Assembly: GCF_023276405.1 (NCBI RefSeq)
Contig: NZ_JALRMO010000001.1
Location: 8,533,501 to 8,597,500, forward strand
Direction of reading: 5' to 3'
Origin: Paenibacillus hamazuiensis
GTDB lineage: Bacteria; Bacillota; Bacilli; Paenibacillales; NBRC-103111
DNA length: 64,000 nucleotides
Part shown: piece after piece, positions 54,225 through 63,530 of the stretch
Numbering within the stretch: the first letter of the stretch is position 1
Layout of the letters: each line of letters begins with the position of its first letter
The notes under the pieces: generated by a model
The model's input: only the letters and a program-made list of their open reading frames with translations
What the model was told of the DNA's origin: nothing
Database searches by the model: none
Position numbers and translations under genes: made by a program

Positions 54225-55964
54225 ATGGGGGGAACAATCCCGCGAATTTCATGGAATTCCATCCGTTTCAAGCTGGTGGTCGGTTTATTGGCCGTTACCG
54301 TTCCGTTAATCACGCTGCTGATTTACAGCAATTATTACAGCATAGGCGTCGTTCACAACCAAGTGGCGCTGTCCAGCAAAAATATGGTGTCTTTGTACAT
54401 GGGGCAGATCGATACCCAGCTTCAGGATGCGGACCGTAATTTGCTCAGTTTGGTCAATTCCAATTTCGATATCGCCTCCATGGACAACCCTAAATCGGAT
54501 GACGAGTATGTGCTCGCCAAACATCGCGTTTCGAATACGTTAGGGAGAGATATTGTTCTTTATAAATCAGTCGATGCTTTTTTTGTATACTCTGAGTCCA
54601 GGCGGGATTTATTGGACGTTTTCAAATCCGCCGTCACATTTGCGGAACGCGATCAAGTGGAGCAGTATATACAGCGTTATTTAAGCGGAAATCCCGATCA
54701 TGCGGATGCAGGCAATAACAGCTGGTTTGTGCAGTCAATTGGACAAGACTACTACATGCTGCGCATCGTCAAATCAGGGACTTTATATGTCGGGGCGTGG
54801 GTAAACGCGAAGACGCTGCTCGTACCGCTCAACTTGATCGATCTCGGCAGTGAGGGGAGCTCGCTGTTCGTAACCGATCAGGGAATACCTATGGTCAGCA
54901 CCAAGCCGCTGCCGGATGAAACGGTCGATTTCACGAAGGGATTCGGGCAATATTACATGTCAGGAAGCAAGAATAATTTGCTCATTGTCGGGGAACCTTC
55001 TCAGGAAGGTAATTTCAGTCTGGCCGCCGTCATTCCGGACCGGCAAATTTTGCAAAACCTGCCGATGATATCCCGGGTCATTGAGACGATATCGTTCGCT
55101 TCTATCGGACTGCTGCCTATCAGTTTTTTATTTCTTCATAAAATTGTGCTCGTTCCGCTTCAACGTTTGATTGCTGTCATGAGAAGAATCAATGACGGGA
55201 ATGTCAATGTCCGGATCGAATCTTACCCGGCCTCCGATGAATTTCAATTGGTCAATCAAACCTTTAATAAAATGATGGCGCAAATCGAACAGCTCAAGAT
55301 CAACGTTTACGAAGAGCAGCTGAGCAAGCAAAAGGCGGAGCTTCAGCATTTGCAGCTGCAGATCAATCCTCATTTCTTTATGAATTCTTTGAATATCTTG
55401 TTTAATTTGGCGCAAGTGAAAAACTATGAATTGATTCAAGAGATGACCTTGTGTCTGGTCCGATATTTTCGTTTCATGTTTCGCAGCAATTTGACGTTCG
55501 TCTCTTTGCATGATGAGCTGCAGCATGTTCGCAACTATGTCCGAATTCAGGAGCTCCGGTTCCCGGGCAGCTTGACCTGTAACATCGACGCACCGGACTT
55601 CCTGGAAAATGTCCCGATACCGCCGCTGCTGATCCAAACGTTCCTGGAAAATTCGATCAAGCACGCTGTTACGCTGGAGGAGCCTGTACGCATTTCCGTT
55701 GATATCGATTTGAACGAAAAGGGCCTTGAGCCATGCATCGAAATCGTGATCCGCGATACGGGCAAAGGCTTTTCCGAGGAAGTATTGACGGAGATCCAAT
55801 CCGGGAATCGCGTGATTGATCAGCAAGATGAGCATATCGGAATCTGGAATGTTCGCCGGAGGTTGCAGCTCCTTTATGACGGGAAAGCGGCTATTTCCTG
55901 CTATAACGGTTACCCACGCGGCGCAGTTGTCGAAATCAAGCTTCCGTATCAACCGGAGCGATAG
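54225..55964 (+). CDS. Sensor histidine kinase, YesM type (second system)
   Basis: 579 residues from the ATG at 54225, behind AAGGGGG; a longer frame from 54135 has no ribosome binding site. Membrane helices near 18-40 and 285-310 enclose an extracellular sensor. HAMP region and phospho-acceptor His383 in QINPHFFMNSLN follow. The ATPase domain has FLENSIKHAV, RDTGKGFSEE and IGIWNVRRRL. A hairpin (ACTGCC with GGCAGT, 54171-54195) followed by a T-rich run lies just before the gene and may attenuate it. It pairs with the response regulator 22 bases downstream. Confidence 0.92.
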   Translation: MGGTIPRISWNSIRFKLVVGLLAVTVPLITLLIYSNYYSIGVVHNQVALSSKNMVSLYMGQIDTQLQDADRNLLSLVNSNFDIASMDNPKSDDEYVLAKHRVSNTLGRDIVLYKSVDAFFVYSESRRDLLDVFKSAVTFAERDQVEQYIQRYLSGNPDHADAGNNSWFVQSIGQDYYMLRIVKSGTLYVGAWVNAKTLLVPLNLIDLGSEGSSLFVTDQGIPMVSTKPLPDETVDFTKGFGQYYMSGSKNNLLIVGEPSQEGNFSLAAVIPDRQILQNLPMISRVIETISFASIGLLPISFLFLHKIVLVPLQRLIAVMRRINDGNVNVRIESYPASDEFQLVNQTFNKMMAQIEQLKINVYEEQLSKQKAELQHLQLQINPHFFMNSLNILFNLAQVKNYELIQEMTLCLVRYFRFMFRSNLTFVSLHDELQHVRNYVRIQELRFPGSLTCNIDAPDFLENVPIPPLLIQTFLENSIKHAVTLEEPVRISVDIDLNEKGLEPCIEIVIRDTGKGFSEEVLTEIQSGNRVIDQQDEHIGIWNVRRRLQLLYDGKAAISCYNGYPRGAVVEIKLPYQPER

Positions 55965-55986
55965 GTAGGAGAGGGGAAGGATACCG

Positions 55987-57588
55987 ATGCTTCAAATATT
56001 GATTGTGGATGACGAAATTCATGCCGTTGAAGGAATCCGATCGGGAATCGATTGGCAGAAGCTGGGTATCACCTCTGTATGCACGGCTATTACAGTCAAT
56101 CAGGCGAAAGCGATATTTGAACATCAGCGAGTCGATATCATGCTGTGCGATATCGAAATGCCGCAGGCTACAGGGCTGGAGCTGGCGGAATGGGTAAGGG
56201 AGCGGTATCCGCAGACGGAAACGATTTTTTTGACGTGTCATGCCGATTTCAAATTTGCCAAGCAAGCGCTGCAGCTCGGAAGCCTGGATTACATTCTGAA
56301 GCCGATCCCGTTCGGCGAGCTGGAGAAAGTGATTCTTAAAGCAATCGAAAAAATCAACAAGGATACGGAACTGGCTCAATACAGCCAATACGGCCGCTTT
56401 TGGTTTCAGCATCAACCGGTGCTGATCGAGCGGTTTTGGCTGGATATCATCCAACAAGCGATACCTCCCAGAGCGGAGGAGGTTCGTCGTGCCGCTGCCG
56501 ACCGCAACATCCCTTTTGCCGAACAAATGACATTTGTGCCGGTGCTTATCAGTATTCAAAGATGGCATAAACCTGTGACTTTGCAAGATGAGAGGACATT
56601 GGAATTCGCGCTGAAAAATTCCGCTGAGGAAATTTTGCTGGGGAACAGCCGAAACGGTCAAGTGATCACGCTGGACAACGGCAGATTGCTTGCCATCATA
56701 CCTTCCAACAGCTTAGCCAACTTTGAATCGTCGCTAAAGCAAACGTGCGAACGTTATATTGACGCGTGCAGACAATATTTTTATTGCGACCTATCCTGTT
56801 ATATCGGAGAAAACGTACATGGACACGAAATGTTTGCGGTGGTAACCCGTCTGCATGAGTCGGAGAGAAATAATGTGGCTTACAATAATAAGGTTTTCCA
56901 GATTTCGGATTTTCCATTACAACCTTCCACGGAACAGCTTCCCGACATGGGATTATGGGCTGTCATGCTTCAGGAGGGAAGGGACAACAAAGTTTTGGAG
57001 GAATCGTCCGGTTATTTGGAGCGGCTGATGCAGCTCAATATATTGGATGCGAGGCTGCTGCGCCAATTTTATCAGGATTATCAGCAAATGATTTATTATG
57101 TTCTTCAGATGAAAGGAATACGAGCACATCAATTGTTTAGCGATAACGTCTCGCTGGGTTATGCCGCAAACGCGATCCGTTCCGTCACCGATCTGATCGC
57201 CTGGATGAAACACGCGGTAAACAAAGCGATGGAGTATATAAGAACGGTTGAACAGTCCGGTAGTGTTGTCGAAAGGGCTATCAGCTACATGAAAAAACAT
57301 ATAGCGGAAGATTTGACCCGGGAAGACATTGCCAATCATGTATTTTTGAATCCGGACTATTTGACCCGCATATTCAAGAAGGAAACCGGGATGGCCGTCT
57401 CGGACTATCTGTTTCAAGAGCGTCTCAAGCTTGCGCAGGAGCTGCTCGCGAAGACCGATATGCCGATCGGCGCCGTCGCTTCGCATATCGGGTACGCCAA
57501 TTTCTCGCATTTTTCCCGGATGTTCAAGAAGCATACCGATTTGAATCCCAATGAATACCGCCAACTGCATCAGCAAGATCGCAAGTGA
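55987..57588 (+). CDS. Response regulator, YesN type (second system)
   Basis: 533 residues, ATG behind GGAGAGGGGAAGG. Receiver domain with phospho-acceptor Asp55 in MLCDIEMPQ. A long middle region follows, then the AraC domain at about 430-530 (TREDIANHVFLNPDYLTRIF, then IGYANFSHFSRMFKKHTDL). It is the natural ligand for the AGTCG repeat pairs at 54053, 57594 and 59329, which precede its own operon, the binding protein and the permeases. Confidence 0.93.
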   Translation: MLQILIVDDEIHAVEGIRSGIDWQKLGITSVCTAITVNQAKAIFEHQRVDIMLCDIEMPQATGLELAEWVRERYPQTETIFLTCHADFKFAKQALQLGSLDYILKPIPFGELEKVILKAIEKINKDTELAQYSQYGRFWFQHQPVLIERFWLDIIQQAIPPRAEEVRRAAADRNIPFAEQMTFVPVLISIQRWHKPVTLQDERTLEFALKNSAEEILLGNSRNGQVITLDNGRLLAIIPSNSLANFESSLKQTCERYIDACRQYFYCDLSCYIGENVHGHEMFAVVTRLHESERNNVAYNNKVFQISDFPLQPSTEQLPDMGLWAVMLQEGRDNKVLEESSGYLERLMQLNILDARLLRQFYQDYQQMIYYVLQMKGIRAHQLFSDNVSLGYAANAIRSVTDLIAWMKHAVNKAMEYIRTVEQSGSVVERAISYMKKHIAEDLTREDIANHVFLNPDYLTRIFKKETGMAVSDYLFQERLKLAQELLAKTDMPIGAVASHIGYANFSHFSRMFKKHTDLNPNEYRQLHQQDRK

Positions 57589-57593
57589 AAGGT

Positions 57594-57632
57594 AGTCGGC
57601 AAATGCATATTGAAAAGTCGTGAGCGGAGCAG
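57594..57632 (+). promoter_or_regulatory. Direct repeat pair II upstream of the binding-protein gene
   Basis: AGTCGGCAAATGCATAT begins at 57594 and AGTCGTGAGCGGAGCAG at 57616, exactly 22 bases apart. The first copy matches pair I at AGTCG, AAA and TGCA. TAAAC follows at 57653. Confidence 0.65.
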
Positions 57633-57738
57633 TGGTTATACCGCAGTGTAAGTAAACTGAATGTAGTTCCGCCGATGATTCCCGTTGAGTAGAATGCGGT
57701 TTCATGCGGGGGCCACCAAAATGAAGTGGGGGATTGCC

Positions 57739-59247
57739 ATGAAAAAGAGATTCACGTCGGCAAGCGCGCTTGTTATCGGATCCATGCTGTTGTTATCCGC
57801 TTGCGGCGGCAGTAACGGGAGCGGGGCACCGGCGGCGGGGGATAAAACTTCTGCAAAACCGGCCGAAAAACCGACGGAGCTGACCGTAGCTTATCCGATT
57901 TTCGGCCCGGTACCTAAAGATTTGCCCTTGGTACAGGAGGCCATTAATAAAATCGCGCAGCAGAAAATCAATGCGACCGTGAAATTGACGCCGATCAGCT
58001 TCGGGAACTGGCATCAACAGGTTAACTTGATGCTGAGCAGCAATGAAAAATTGGATTTAATGCTCGTATACGGTAGCAGATACAGCGGATATGTAGCGAA
58101 AGGGCAAATCGTTGCGCTCGACAAACTGATCGAGCAGCAGGGTCAAGGGATTAAAAAAGCGATGGACCCGGCATATCTGGATGCTTCCAAAATTGGAGGA
58201 TCCATCTATGCGGTCCCGACGATACGCGACTTTGCCGGCAGTTATGGAATTGTGATGCGGAAAGATCTCGTCGATAAGTACCAGATCGATGTCAATAAAA
58301 TACGTACATTGGACGATTTGGAACCGGTGCTCAAAACGATCAAGGATAAAGAGCCGAATATGGCGCCGCTGGTGCCTTCGACTGTAGGCTCGTCATTTCT
58401 CGATTTCTATCGCACGTATGATCAGCTGGGCGATACGATCGGCGTGCTGCCGAACTTCGATAATAATTTGAAGGTAGTGGATTTATACGAGACGCAGGAA
58501 TATAAGGAGCTTCTAAAAAAATTAAGAGGCTGGTATACTTCAGGCCTGATTCTGAAAGATGCGGCCACGAACAAAACATCCCAGTACGATTTGATCAAGT
58601 CGAATCGCGGCTTTGCCTACTTTGCCCAGTTGAAACCCGGATTTGAGCAGCAGGAAACGAGGGGCAGCGGTATGGAGATGGTTTCCGCCACCTTTATTCA
58701 GCCGACAACGGCAACCAAAAACGTCACGAGCCAAATGTGGGGGATTCCGGCCAACTCCAAGACACCGGAAAAAGCGATGGAATTCCTGAACCTGATGTAT
58801 TCCGACAAAGATATCGTCAACCTGATCGATTGGGGTATCGAAGGAAAACACTACGTCAAATCGGATAATGTCATTGACTACCCTCAAGGTGTTGACGCTC
58901 AATCATCAGGCTATAACGTGAATCAGGGATTCATGTTTGGAAATCAATTTCTTTCCTATGTATTTAAGGGTGATGACCCGAAAATTTGGGAGAAAACGGA
59001 ACAATTCAACAAGTCTGCGCTGAAATCCAAAGCGCTCGGCTTTCAGTTCGATGCCGAGCGGGTGAAATCGGAGTTTGCCGCGGTGAGCAACGTCGTCGCG
59101 GAGTACAAGCTGCCGCTTGAAACCGGCAGTGTCGATCCGGATACGATTCTACCGCAATTTATTTCCAAACTGAAATCCGCCGGAGTCGATAAAGTCATCG
59201 CGGAGAAACAAAAACAGCTCGACGAATGGGCCAAAAACAAAAAATAA
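57739..59247 (+). CDS. Solute-binding lipoprotein, LplA-like (second YesMN system)
   Basis: 502 residues from the ATG at 57739, behind GGGGG. Signal peptide with lipobox LLSAC; Cys22 is the anchor. The mature domain has the size and texture of LplA/YtcQ proteins, with the segment MQFLNLMY-like helix near the C-terminal half (here AMEFLNLMYSDKDIVNLIDW). It would bring an oligosaccharide or glycoside to the permeases at 59445-61279. A terminator follows, so the permease operon has its own promoter. Confidence 0.92.
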   Translation: MKKRFTSASALVIGSMLLLSACGGSNGSGAPAAGDKTSAKPAEKPTELTVAYPIFGPVPKDLPLVQEAINKIAQQKINATVKLTPISFGNWHQQVNLMLSSNEKLDLMLVYGSRYSGYVAKGQIVALDKLIEQQGQGIKKAMDPAYLDASKIGGSIYAVPTIRDFAGSYGIVMRKDLVDKYQIDVNKIRTLDDLEPVLKTIKDKEPNMAPLVPSTVGSSFLDFYRTYDQLGDTIGVLPNFDNNLKVVDLYETQEYKELLKKLRGWYTSGLILKDAATNKTSQYDLIKSNRGFAYFAQLKPGFEQQETRGSGMEMVSATFIQPTTATKNVTSQMWGIPANSKTPEKAMEFLNLMYSDKDIVNLIDWGIEGKHYVKSDNVIDYPQGVDAQSSGYNVNQGFMFGNQFLSYVFKGDDPKIWEKTEQFNKSALKSKALGFQFDAERVKSEFAAVSNVVAEYKLPLETGSVDPDTILPQFISKLKSAGVDKVIAEKQKQLDEWAKNKK

Positions 59248-59268
59248 ACGTTTCGATGCAGGTTCTTT

Positions 59269-59304
59269 TGCCCCGGTCCATTTATCTAGGATCGGGGCAT
59301 TTTT
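59269..59304 (+). terminator. Intrinsic terminator after the binding-protein gene
   Basis: TGCCCCGGTC pairs with GATCGGGGCA (one G-T pair) around 11 bases, followed by five T. Confidence 0.9.
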
Positions 59305-59328
59305 ATTTGTAGACCGGTGCGAAAGGAT

Positions 59329-59367
59329 AGTCGGCAAAGTGCTAACCGGAAGTCGTCGGAACGGTAG
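59329..59367 (+). promoter_or_regulatory. Direct repeat pair III upstream of the permease operon
   Basis: AGTCGGCAAAGTGCTAA begins at 59329 and AGTCGTCGGAACGGTAG at 59351, again exactly 22 bases apart. TAAAC follows at 59384. Confidence 0.65.
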
Positions 59368-59444
59368 TGAGTGTGGCGGGTTTTAAACTATGATGAGTTT
59401 ACAGCAAGAAAACATTCATCCTTAAGGGAAGGGGAACGTACGGA

Positions 59445-60377
59445 ATGCCAGGACACGCACTCAGTTTAATCAGGAAGAGAATTTGGAAGTACAGTCCGCT
59501 CTATCTGATGATGCTCCCGGGAATTGTCTACATGATCATTAATAATTATTTGCCTATGTTCGGTTTGTTCATCGCCTTTAAGGACATTAATTTCGTCAAA
59601 GGGATTTGGGCGAGCGATTGGGTCGGTCTTCAAAACTTCAAGTTTTTGTTCCAATCGACGGAAGCTTATGTCATTACCCGCAATACGCTTCTGTACAACG
59701 CGGCTTTCATCGTGATCGGTCTCGTCGTTGCAATAAGTTTTGCGATTCTTCTTAACGAAATTAAGAGCAGATTAGCCTCCCGTCTGTATCAAAGCATCAT
59801 CATATTGCCTTTTTTGATTTCCATGGTATTGGTCAGCTATCTTGTGTATTCCCTGCTTAGCATCGAGAGCGGATTTTTGAACAAAACGATTTTGCCTGCC
59901 TTGGGCATCGAGCCCATCTCTTGGTACAACGAGCCGAAATATTGGCCGTTCATTCTTACGGTAGTCCATACCTGGAAGGGAGCCGGGTACGCATGTATCG
60001 TTTACTTGGCGGCCATCGTCGGCATCGATCCGGAGTATTATGAGGCGGCGACGCTGGACGGAGCTTCCAAATGGCAGCAAATTCGCATGATCACGATACC
60101 TTTGATCACCCCAGTCATTATCATATTGACACTTTTGGCGATCGGACGAATCTTCTACTCCGACTTCGGCCTTTTCTACCAAGTTCCGATGAACGCGGGT
60201 GCTCTCTTCAGCACCACGAACGTCGTCGATACGTATGTGTTCCGCGGACTTTTGCAGCTAGGCGATATCGGAATGTCATCCGCGGCAGGCTTCTATCAAT
60301 CGCTCGTGGGCTTCGTGCTTGTTATCGTGTCCAACTATGTGATCCGAAAAGTCAATAAAGAAAACGCGTTGTTCTAG
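59445..60377 (+). CDS. Polysaccharide/glycoside ABC transporter permease, LplB type
   Basis: 310 residues, ATG about 16 bases after AAGGGAAGGGG. It has six predicted helices and an EAA loop (YEAATLDGASKWQQIRMITI). IASLEGWFAMOUS-type extras are absent; the chain is a plain LplB-type protein ending NYVIRKVNKENALF. It pairs with the next gene. The repeats at 59329-59367 give it a separate, co-regulated promoter. Confidence 0.93.
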   Translation: MPGHALSLIRKRIWKYSPLYLMMLPGIVYMIINNYLPMFGLFIAFKDINFVKGIWASDWVGLQNFKFLFQSTEAYVITRNTLLYNAAFIVIGLVVAISFAILLNEIKSRLASRLYQSIIILPFLISMVLVSYLVYSLLSIESGFLNKTILPALGIEPISWYNEPKYWPFILTVVHTWKGAGYACIVYLAAIVGIDPEYYEAATLDGASKWQQIRMITIPLITPVIIILTLLAIGRIFYSDFGLFYQVPMNAGALFSTTNVVDTYVFRGLLQLGDIGMSSAAGFYQSLVGFVLVIVSNYVIRKVNKENALF

Positions 60378-60388
60378 GGGTGAACATC

Positions 60389-61279
60389 ATGAATAAGGAA
60401 AATCAGGTTTGGCAGTGGGCTGCGCATATCGTTATGGGGTTGTTTTCTGTTACCTGCTTGCTTCCGTTTATCCTTTTGGCGATGTCTTCGATCACCGAAG
60501 AAAAGACCATCTTCCAAAATGGGTATTCCTTCTTTCCGAAGCAGTTCAGCTTTGCCGCTTACGAATATTTGTGGCAGCAATCGTCGCTTATTTTCAACGC
60601 TTACGGGATTACGGTTCTCGTTACGTTAGTGGGAACGACGGCAAGCCTCCTGATCACGTCGATGCTGGCGTATCCGTTATCGCGACGCGACTTGCCAGGC
60701 GGTATGTTCTTCGCCTTCCTGCTGTTTTTCACCTTGTTGTTTAATGGCGGACTCGTTCCGACTTACTTGATTTACACCCAGGTGTTCCATATCAAAAATA
60801 CGATTTGGGCGCTGATCGTTCCGGGACTGTTAATGAACGGATTTAACGTGCTCCTTATGCGTACCTTCTTCATGACCACCGTCCCCGTTCCGGTACTTGA
60901 AGCGGCAAGTATGGACGGCGCGAGCGAGTTTAAGATGTATTACAAAATTGTCATGCCGCTGTCGCTTCCGATTTTGGCCACTGTCGGTTTGTTTCAAGGG
61001 CTTGCGTACTGGAACGATTGGAACAACGGTTTAATTTATGTCACCGACCCCAAATTGTTCAGTCTGCAGAACGTGCTCAATCGGATTATGAGCGATATCC
61101 AATTTTTAGCCAGCAACAGCGAAGCAAGCGCGCAAGCGGGTACGGCGATCGCTCAGCTTCCGAGCGAGACGTTCCGCATGGCGATCGCGGTCATAGCGGT
61201 TGTCCCGATCCTGATCACGTATCCGTTCTTTCAGAAATACTTCATCAAAGGCATGACCATCGGCGCTGTCAAAGGCTGA
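60389..61279 (+). CDS. Polysaccharide/glycoside ABC transporter permease, LplC type
   Basis: 296 residues. ATG at 60389 follows GGGGTGA; the GTG at 60380 overlaps that site. It has six predicted helices, an EAA loop (LEAASMDGASEFKMYYKIVM) and the typical C-terminus MTIGAVKG. It completes the importer with the LplB-type partner and needs an ATPase from elsewhere. Confidence 0.93.
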   Translation: MNKENQVWQWAAHIVMGLFSVTCLLPFILLAMSSITEEKTIFQNGYSFFPKQFSFAAYEYLWQQSSLIFNAYGITVLVTLVGTTASLLITSMLAYPLSRRDLPGGMFFAFLLFFTLLFNGGLVPTYLIYTQVFHIKNTIWALIVPGLLMNGFNVLLMRTFFMTTVPVPVLEAASMDGASEFKMYYKIVMPLSLPILATVGLFQGLAYWNDWNNGLIYVTDPKLFSLQNVLNRIMSDIQFLASNSEASAQAGTAIAQLPSETFRMAIAVIAVVPILITYPFFQKYFIKGMTIGAVKG

Positions 61280-61310
61280 TCCAAATACACTAAGAAGGAA
61301 GTTGATCTAC

Positions 61311-62405
61311 ATGAACAAAAAGCTGAATATCGGAATTATCGGCTGCGGAGCCATTGCCAATCAAAAACATATGCCTTCGCTCGCGAAGCTGGGTCATTTG
61401 GGCAGGATGGTCGCTTTTTGCGATGTGGTGGCGGAAAGAGCAAGCAAAGCGGCAGCTGATTTCGGCGATGCGGATGCCAAGGTCTTCGAGGATTATAAGG
61501 AGCTCTTGAAGGACGGCTCTATCGATGTGGTTCATGTTCTGACCCCCAATCTGTATCATTCCCAAATTACAGTAGATGCATTGGAAGCAGGCAAGCATGT
61601 CATGTGCGAAAAGCCGATGGCGATTAACTCGATGGAAGCGAAAAGAATGCTGGATGCAGCGAAGAAGAGCGGCAAAAGACTGACGATCGGTTATCAAAAC
61701 CGGTTTAAGGAAGAGTCGCAGGTGCTGAAGCGTGCCTGCATCTCCGGCGATATGGGTGAAATCTATATGGCCAAAGCCCATGCCGTTCGCAGAAAGGCAG
61801 TGCCCACCTGGGGCGTTTTTACGGATAAAAAGCTGCAGGGCGGCGGAGCACTCATCGATATCGGCACCCATGCTTTGGATTTGACGCTTTGGTGTATGGA
61901 CAATTATAAGCCGAAATCGGTCACAGGTTCCGTCTATTATAAGCTGAAAGACAACATGGAAGGCAATTTATTCGGGCCTTGGGACCCGGCAACCTTCGAT
62001 GTCGAGGATTCCGCGTTCGCCTTTATCAAAATGGAGGACGGTGCCACCATTTTCCTGGAATGCTCCTGGGCTCTGAACACGACGGATGCGAAAGAAGCCA
62101 AAACTTCATTGTTCGGCGTCACAGGCGGGGCCGAAATGAAGTTGGGACCGGACCGGAAAACGGAGCTCGTCTTCAATACGGCCAAGTACGGCAAATTGAT
62201 GGAGATGAAGCCGAATTCGCTCTCGAGTGTCGCTTATTTCAGCGGCGCGGATGACAATCCCGGAGTATTGGAGGCGAAGCAATGGCTGGAATCCATTCTC
62301 CAGGATACGGAGCCGCTCGTCACTGCAGAACAGGCCTATGTGGTCACCCAAATCTTGGAGGCCGTTTATTTATCGGCCGAGACCGGGAAAGCGGTGGAGT
62401 TATGA
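61311..62405 (+). CDS. Gfo/Idh/MocA-family oxidoreductase (first of two)
   Basis: 364 residues from the ATG at 61311, behind AGAAGGAAG. N-terminal Rossmann fold (IGIIGCGAIANQKHMPSLAK), then HVLTPNLYH and the conserved GKHVMCEKPMA motif carrying the catalytic Lys. The C-terminal substrate domain has GGGALIDIGTHALDL. Such enzymes oxidise hydroxyl groups on sugars, inositols or glycosides with NAD(P). It is in line with the transporter genes and overlaps the next oxidoreductase by 4 bases. Confidence 0.92.
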   Translation: MNKKLNIGIIGCGAIANQKHMPSLAKLGHLGRMVAFCDVVAERASKAAADFGDADAKVFEDYKELLKDGSIDVVHVLTPNLYHSQITVDALEAGKHVMCEKPMAINSMEAKRMLDAAKKSGKRLTIGYQNRFKEESQVLKRACISGDMGEIYMAKAHAVRRKAVPTWGVFTDKKLQGGGALIDIGTHALDLTLWCMDNYKPKSVTGSVYYKLKDNMEGNLFGPWDPATFDVEDSAFAFIKMEDGATIFLECSWALNTTDAKEAKTSLFGVTGGAEMKLGPDRKTELVFNTAKYGKLMEMKPNSLSSVAYFSGADDNPGVLEAKQWLESILQDTEPLVTAEQAYVVTQILEAVYLSAETGKAVEL

Positions 62406-63517
62406 GTAAAGTGAAAGTAGGCGTTATCGGCTGCGGAAATATTAGCTCGATTTATTTTCAAGCCGGGCAAACCTTTGCCAATTTCGAAATCGCCGCTTGT
62501 GCCGACTTGAATCTGGAGAGGGCACAGGCGTGCGCGGAGCAGTTTCAAATTCCAAAAGCCTGTACGGTGGAACAGCTTCTGGCCGATCCGGACATTCAGC
62601 TCATTATTAACTTGACGATTCCGGCTTCGCATGCCGACATTCATTTGCGTGCTCTGGAGGCGGGAAAACATACCTATGGGGAAAAACCGCTGGCCGTCGA
62701 GCTCGAAGACGGACGCCGCATCCTCTCGCTAGCGAAGGAAAAAAATCTGCTCGTCGGCGCCGCTCCCGATACGTTCTTGGGCGGCGGCATCCAAACCTGC
62801 CGCAAACTGATCGATGACGGCTGGATTGGTGAGCCCATCGCGGCAACCGCGTTTATGATGTACCACGGCCCGGAGAAATTTCATCCGAATCCGGATTTTC
62901 TGTATCAAAAAGGAGCCGGTCCGATGTTTGACATGGGCCCTTATTATCTTACCGCTTTAATCAACCTGATTGGACCTGTATGCCGCGTTACCGGCGCAGC
63001 CCGAACGACGTTTAAAGAACGTATGGTGCGCAATGAAACGAATTACGGCAGGAGGTTTCCGGTGGAAACCCCGACTCATATCGCCGGTATATTGGAATTT
63101 GAAAATGGAGCCGTAGGGACGATCGTCACCAGCTTCGATGTTTGGGGGACGCGCGTTCCGCACATTGAAATTCATGGTACGACGGGATCGCTTATTGTCC
63201 CTGATCCGAACCACTTTGGCGGTCCGATCTATATCAAGAGACAGGATTATACCGAATTCATCGAGGTGCCGTTAACCCACGGCTTTACGACGAACAGCCG
63301 GGGCCTCGGCGTTATGGACATGGCAAACGCAATTCTTCATGGGGGCGGGCATCGTGCAAATGGAGAGCTGGCCTATCATGTACTGGAAATCATGCATGGT
63401 TTCCATTTCGCCGCAAACGAAGGAAAGCATTACGAGATAAAGAGCACCTGCTCGAAACCGGCGCCTTTGAACATGAATTTGCTCAAAAACGGAATGGCGA
63501 ACGGGTATACAATCTAA
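62402..63517 (+). CDS. Gfo/Idh/MocA-family oxidoreductase (second of two)
   Basis: 371 residues, ATG overlapping the previous stop. The cofactor loop reads VGVIGCGNISSIYFQAG. The usual EKPLA motif is present as GKHTYGEKPLAVEL with its catalytic Lys. The substrate domain includes GAGPMFDMGPYYLTALINLI. It is only distantly related to the preceding enzyme, so the two are not a recent duplication and probably act on different forms of the substrate. Confidence 0.92.
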   Translation: MSKVKVGVIGCGNISSIYFQAGQTFANFEIAACADLNLERAQACAEQFQIPKACTVEQLLADPDIQLIINLTIPASHADIHLRALEAGKHTYGEKPLAVELEDGRRILSLAKEKNLLVGAAPDTFLGGGIQTCRKLIDDGWIGEPIAATAFMMYHGPEKFHPNPDFLYQKGAGPMFDMGPYYLTALINLIGPVCRVTGAARTTFKERMVRNETNYGRRFPVETPTHIAGILEFENGAVGTIVTSFDVWGTRVPHIEIHGTTGSLIVPDPNHFGGPIYIKRQDYTEFIEVPLTHGFTTNSRGLGVMDMANAILHGGGHRANGELAYHVLEIMHGFHFAANEGKHYEIKSTCSKPAPLNMNLLKNGMANGYTI

Positions 63518-63530
63518 GGGAGAAATCAAA

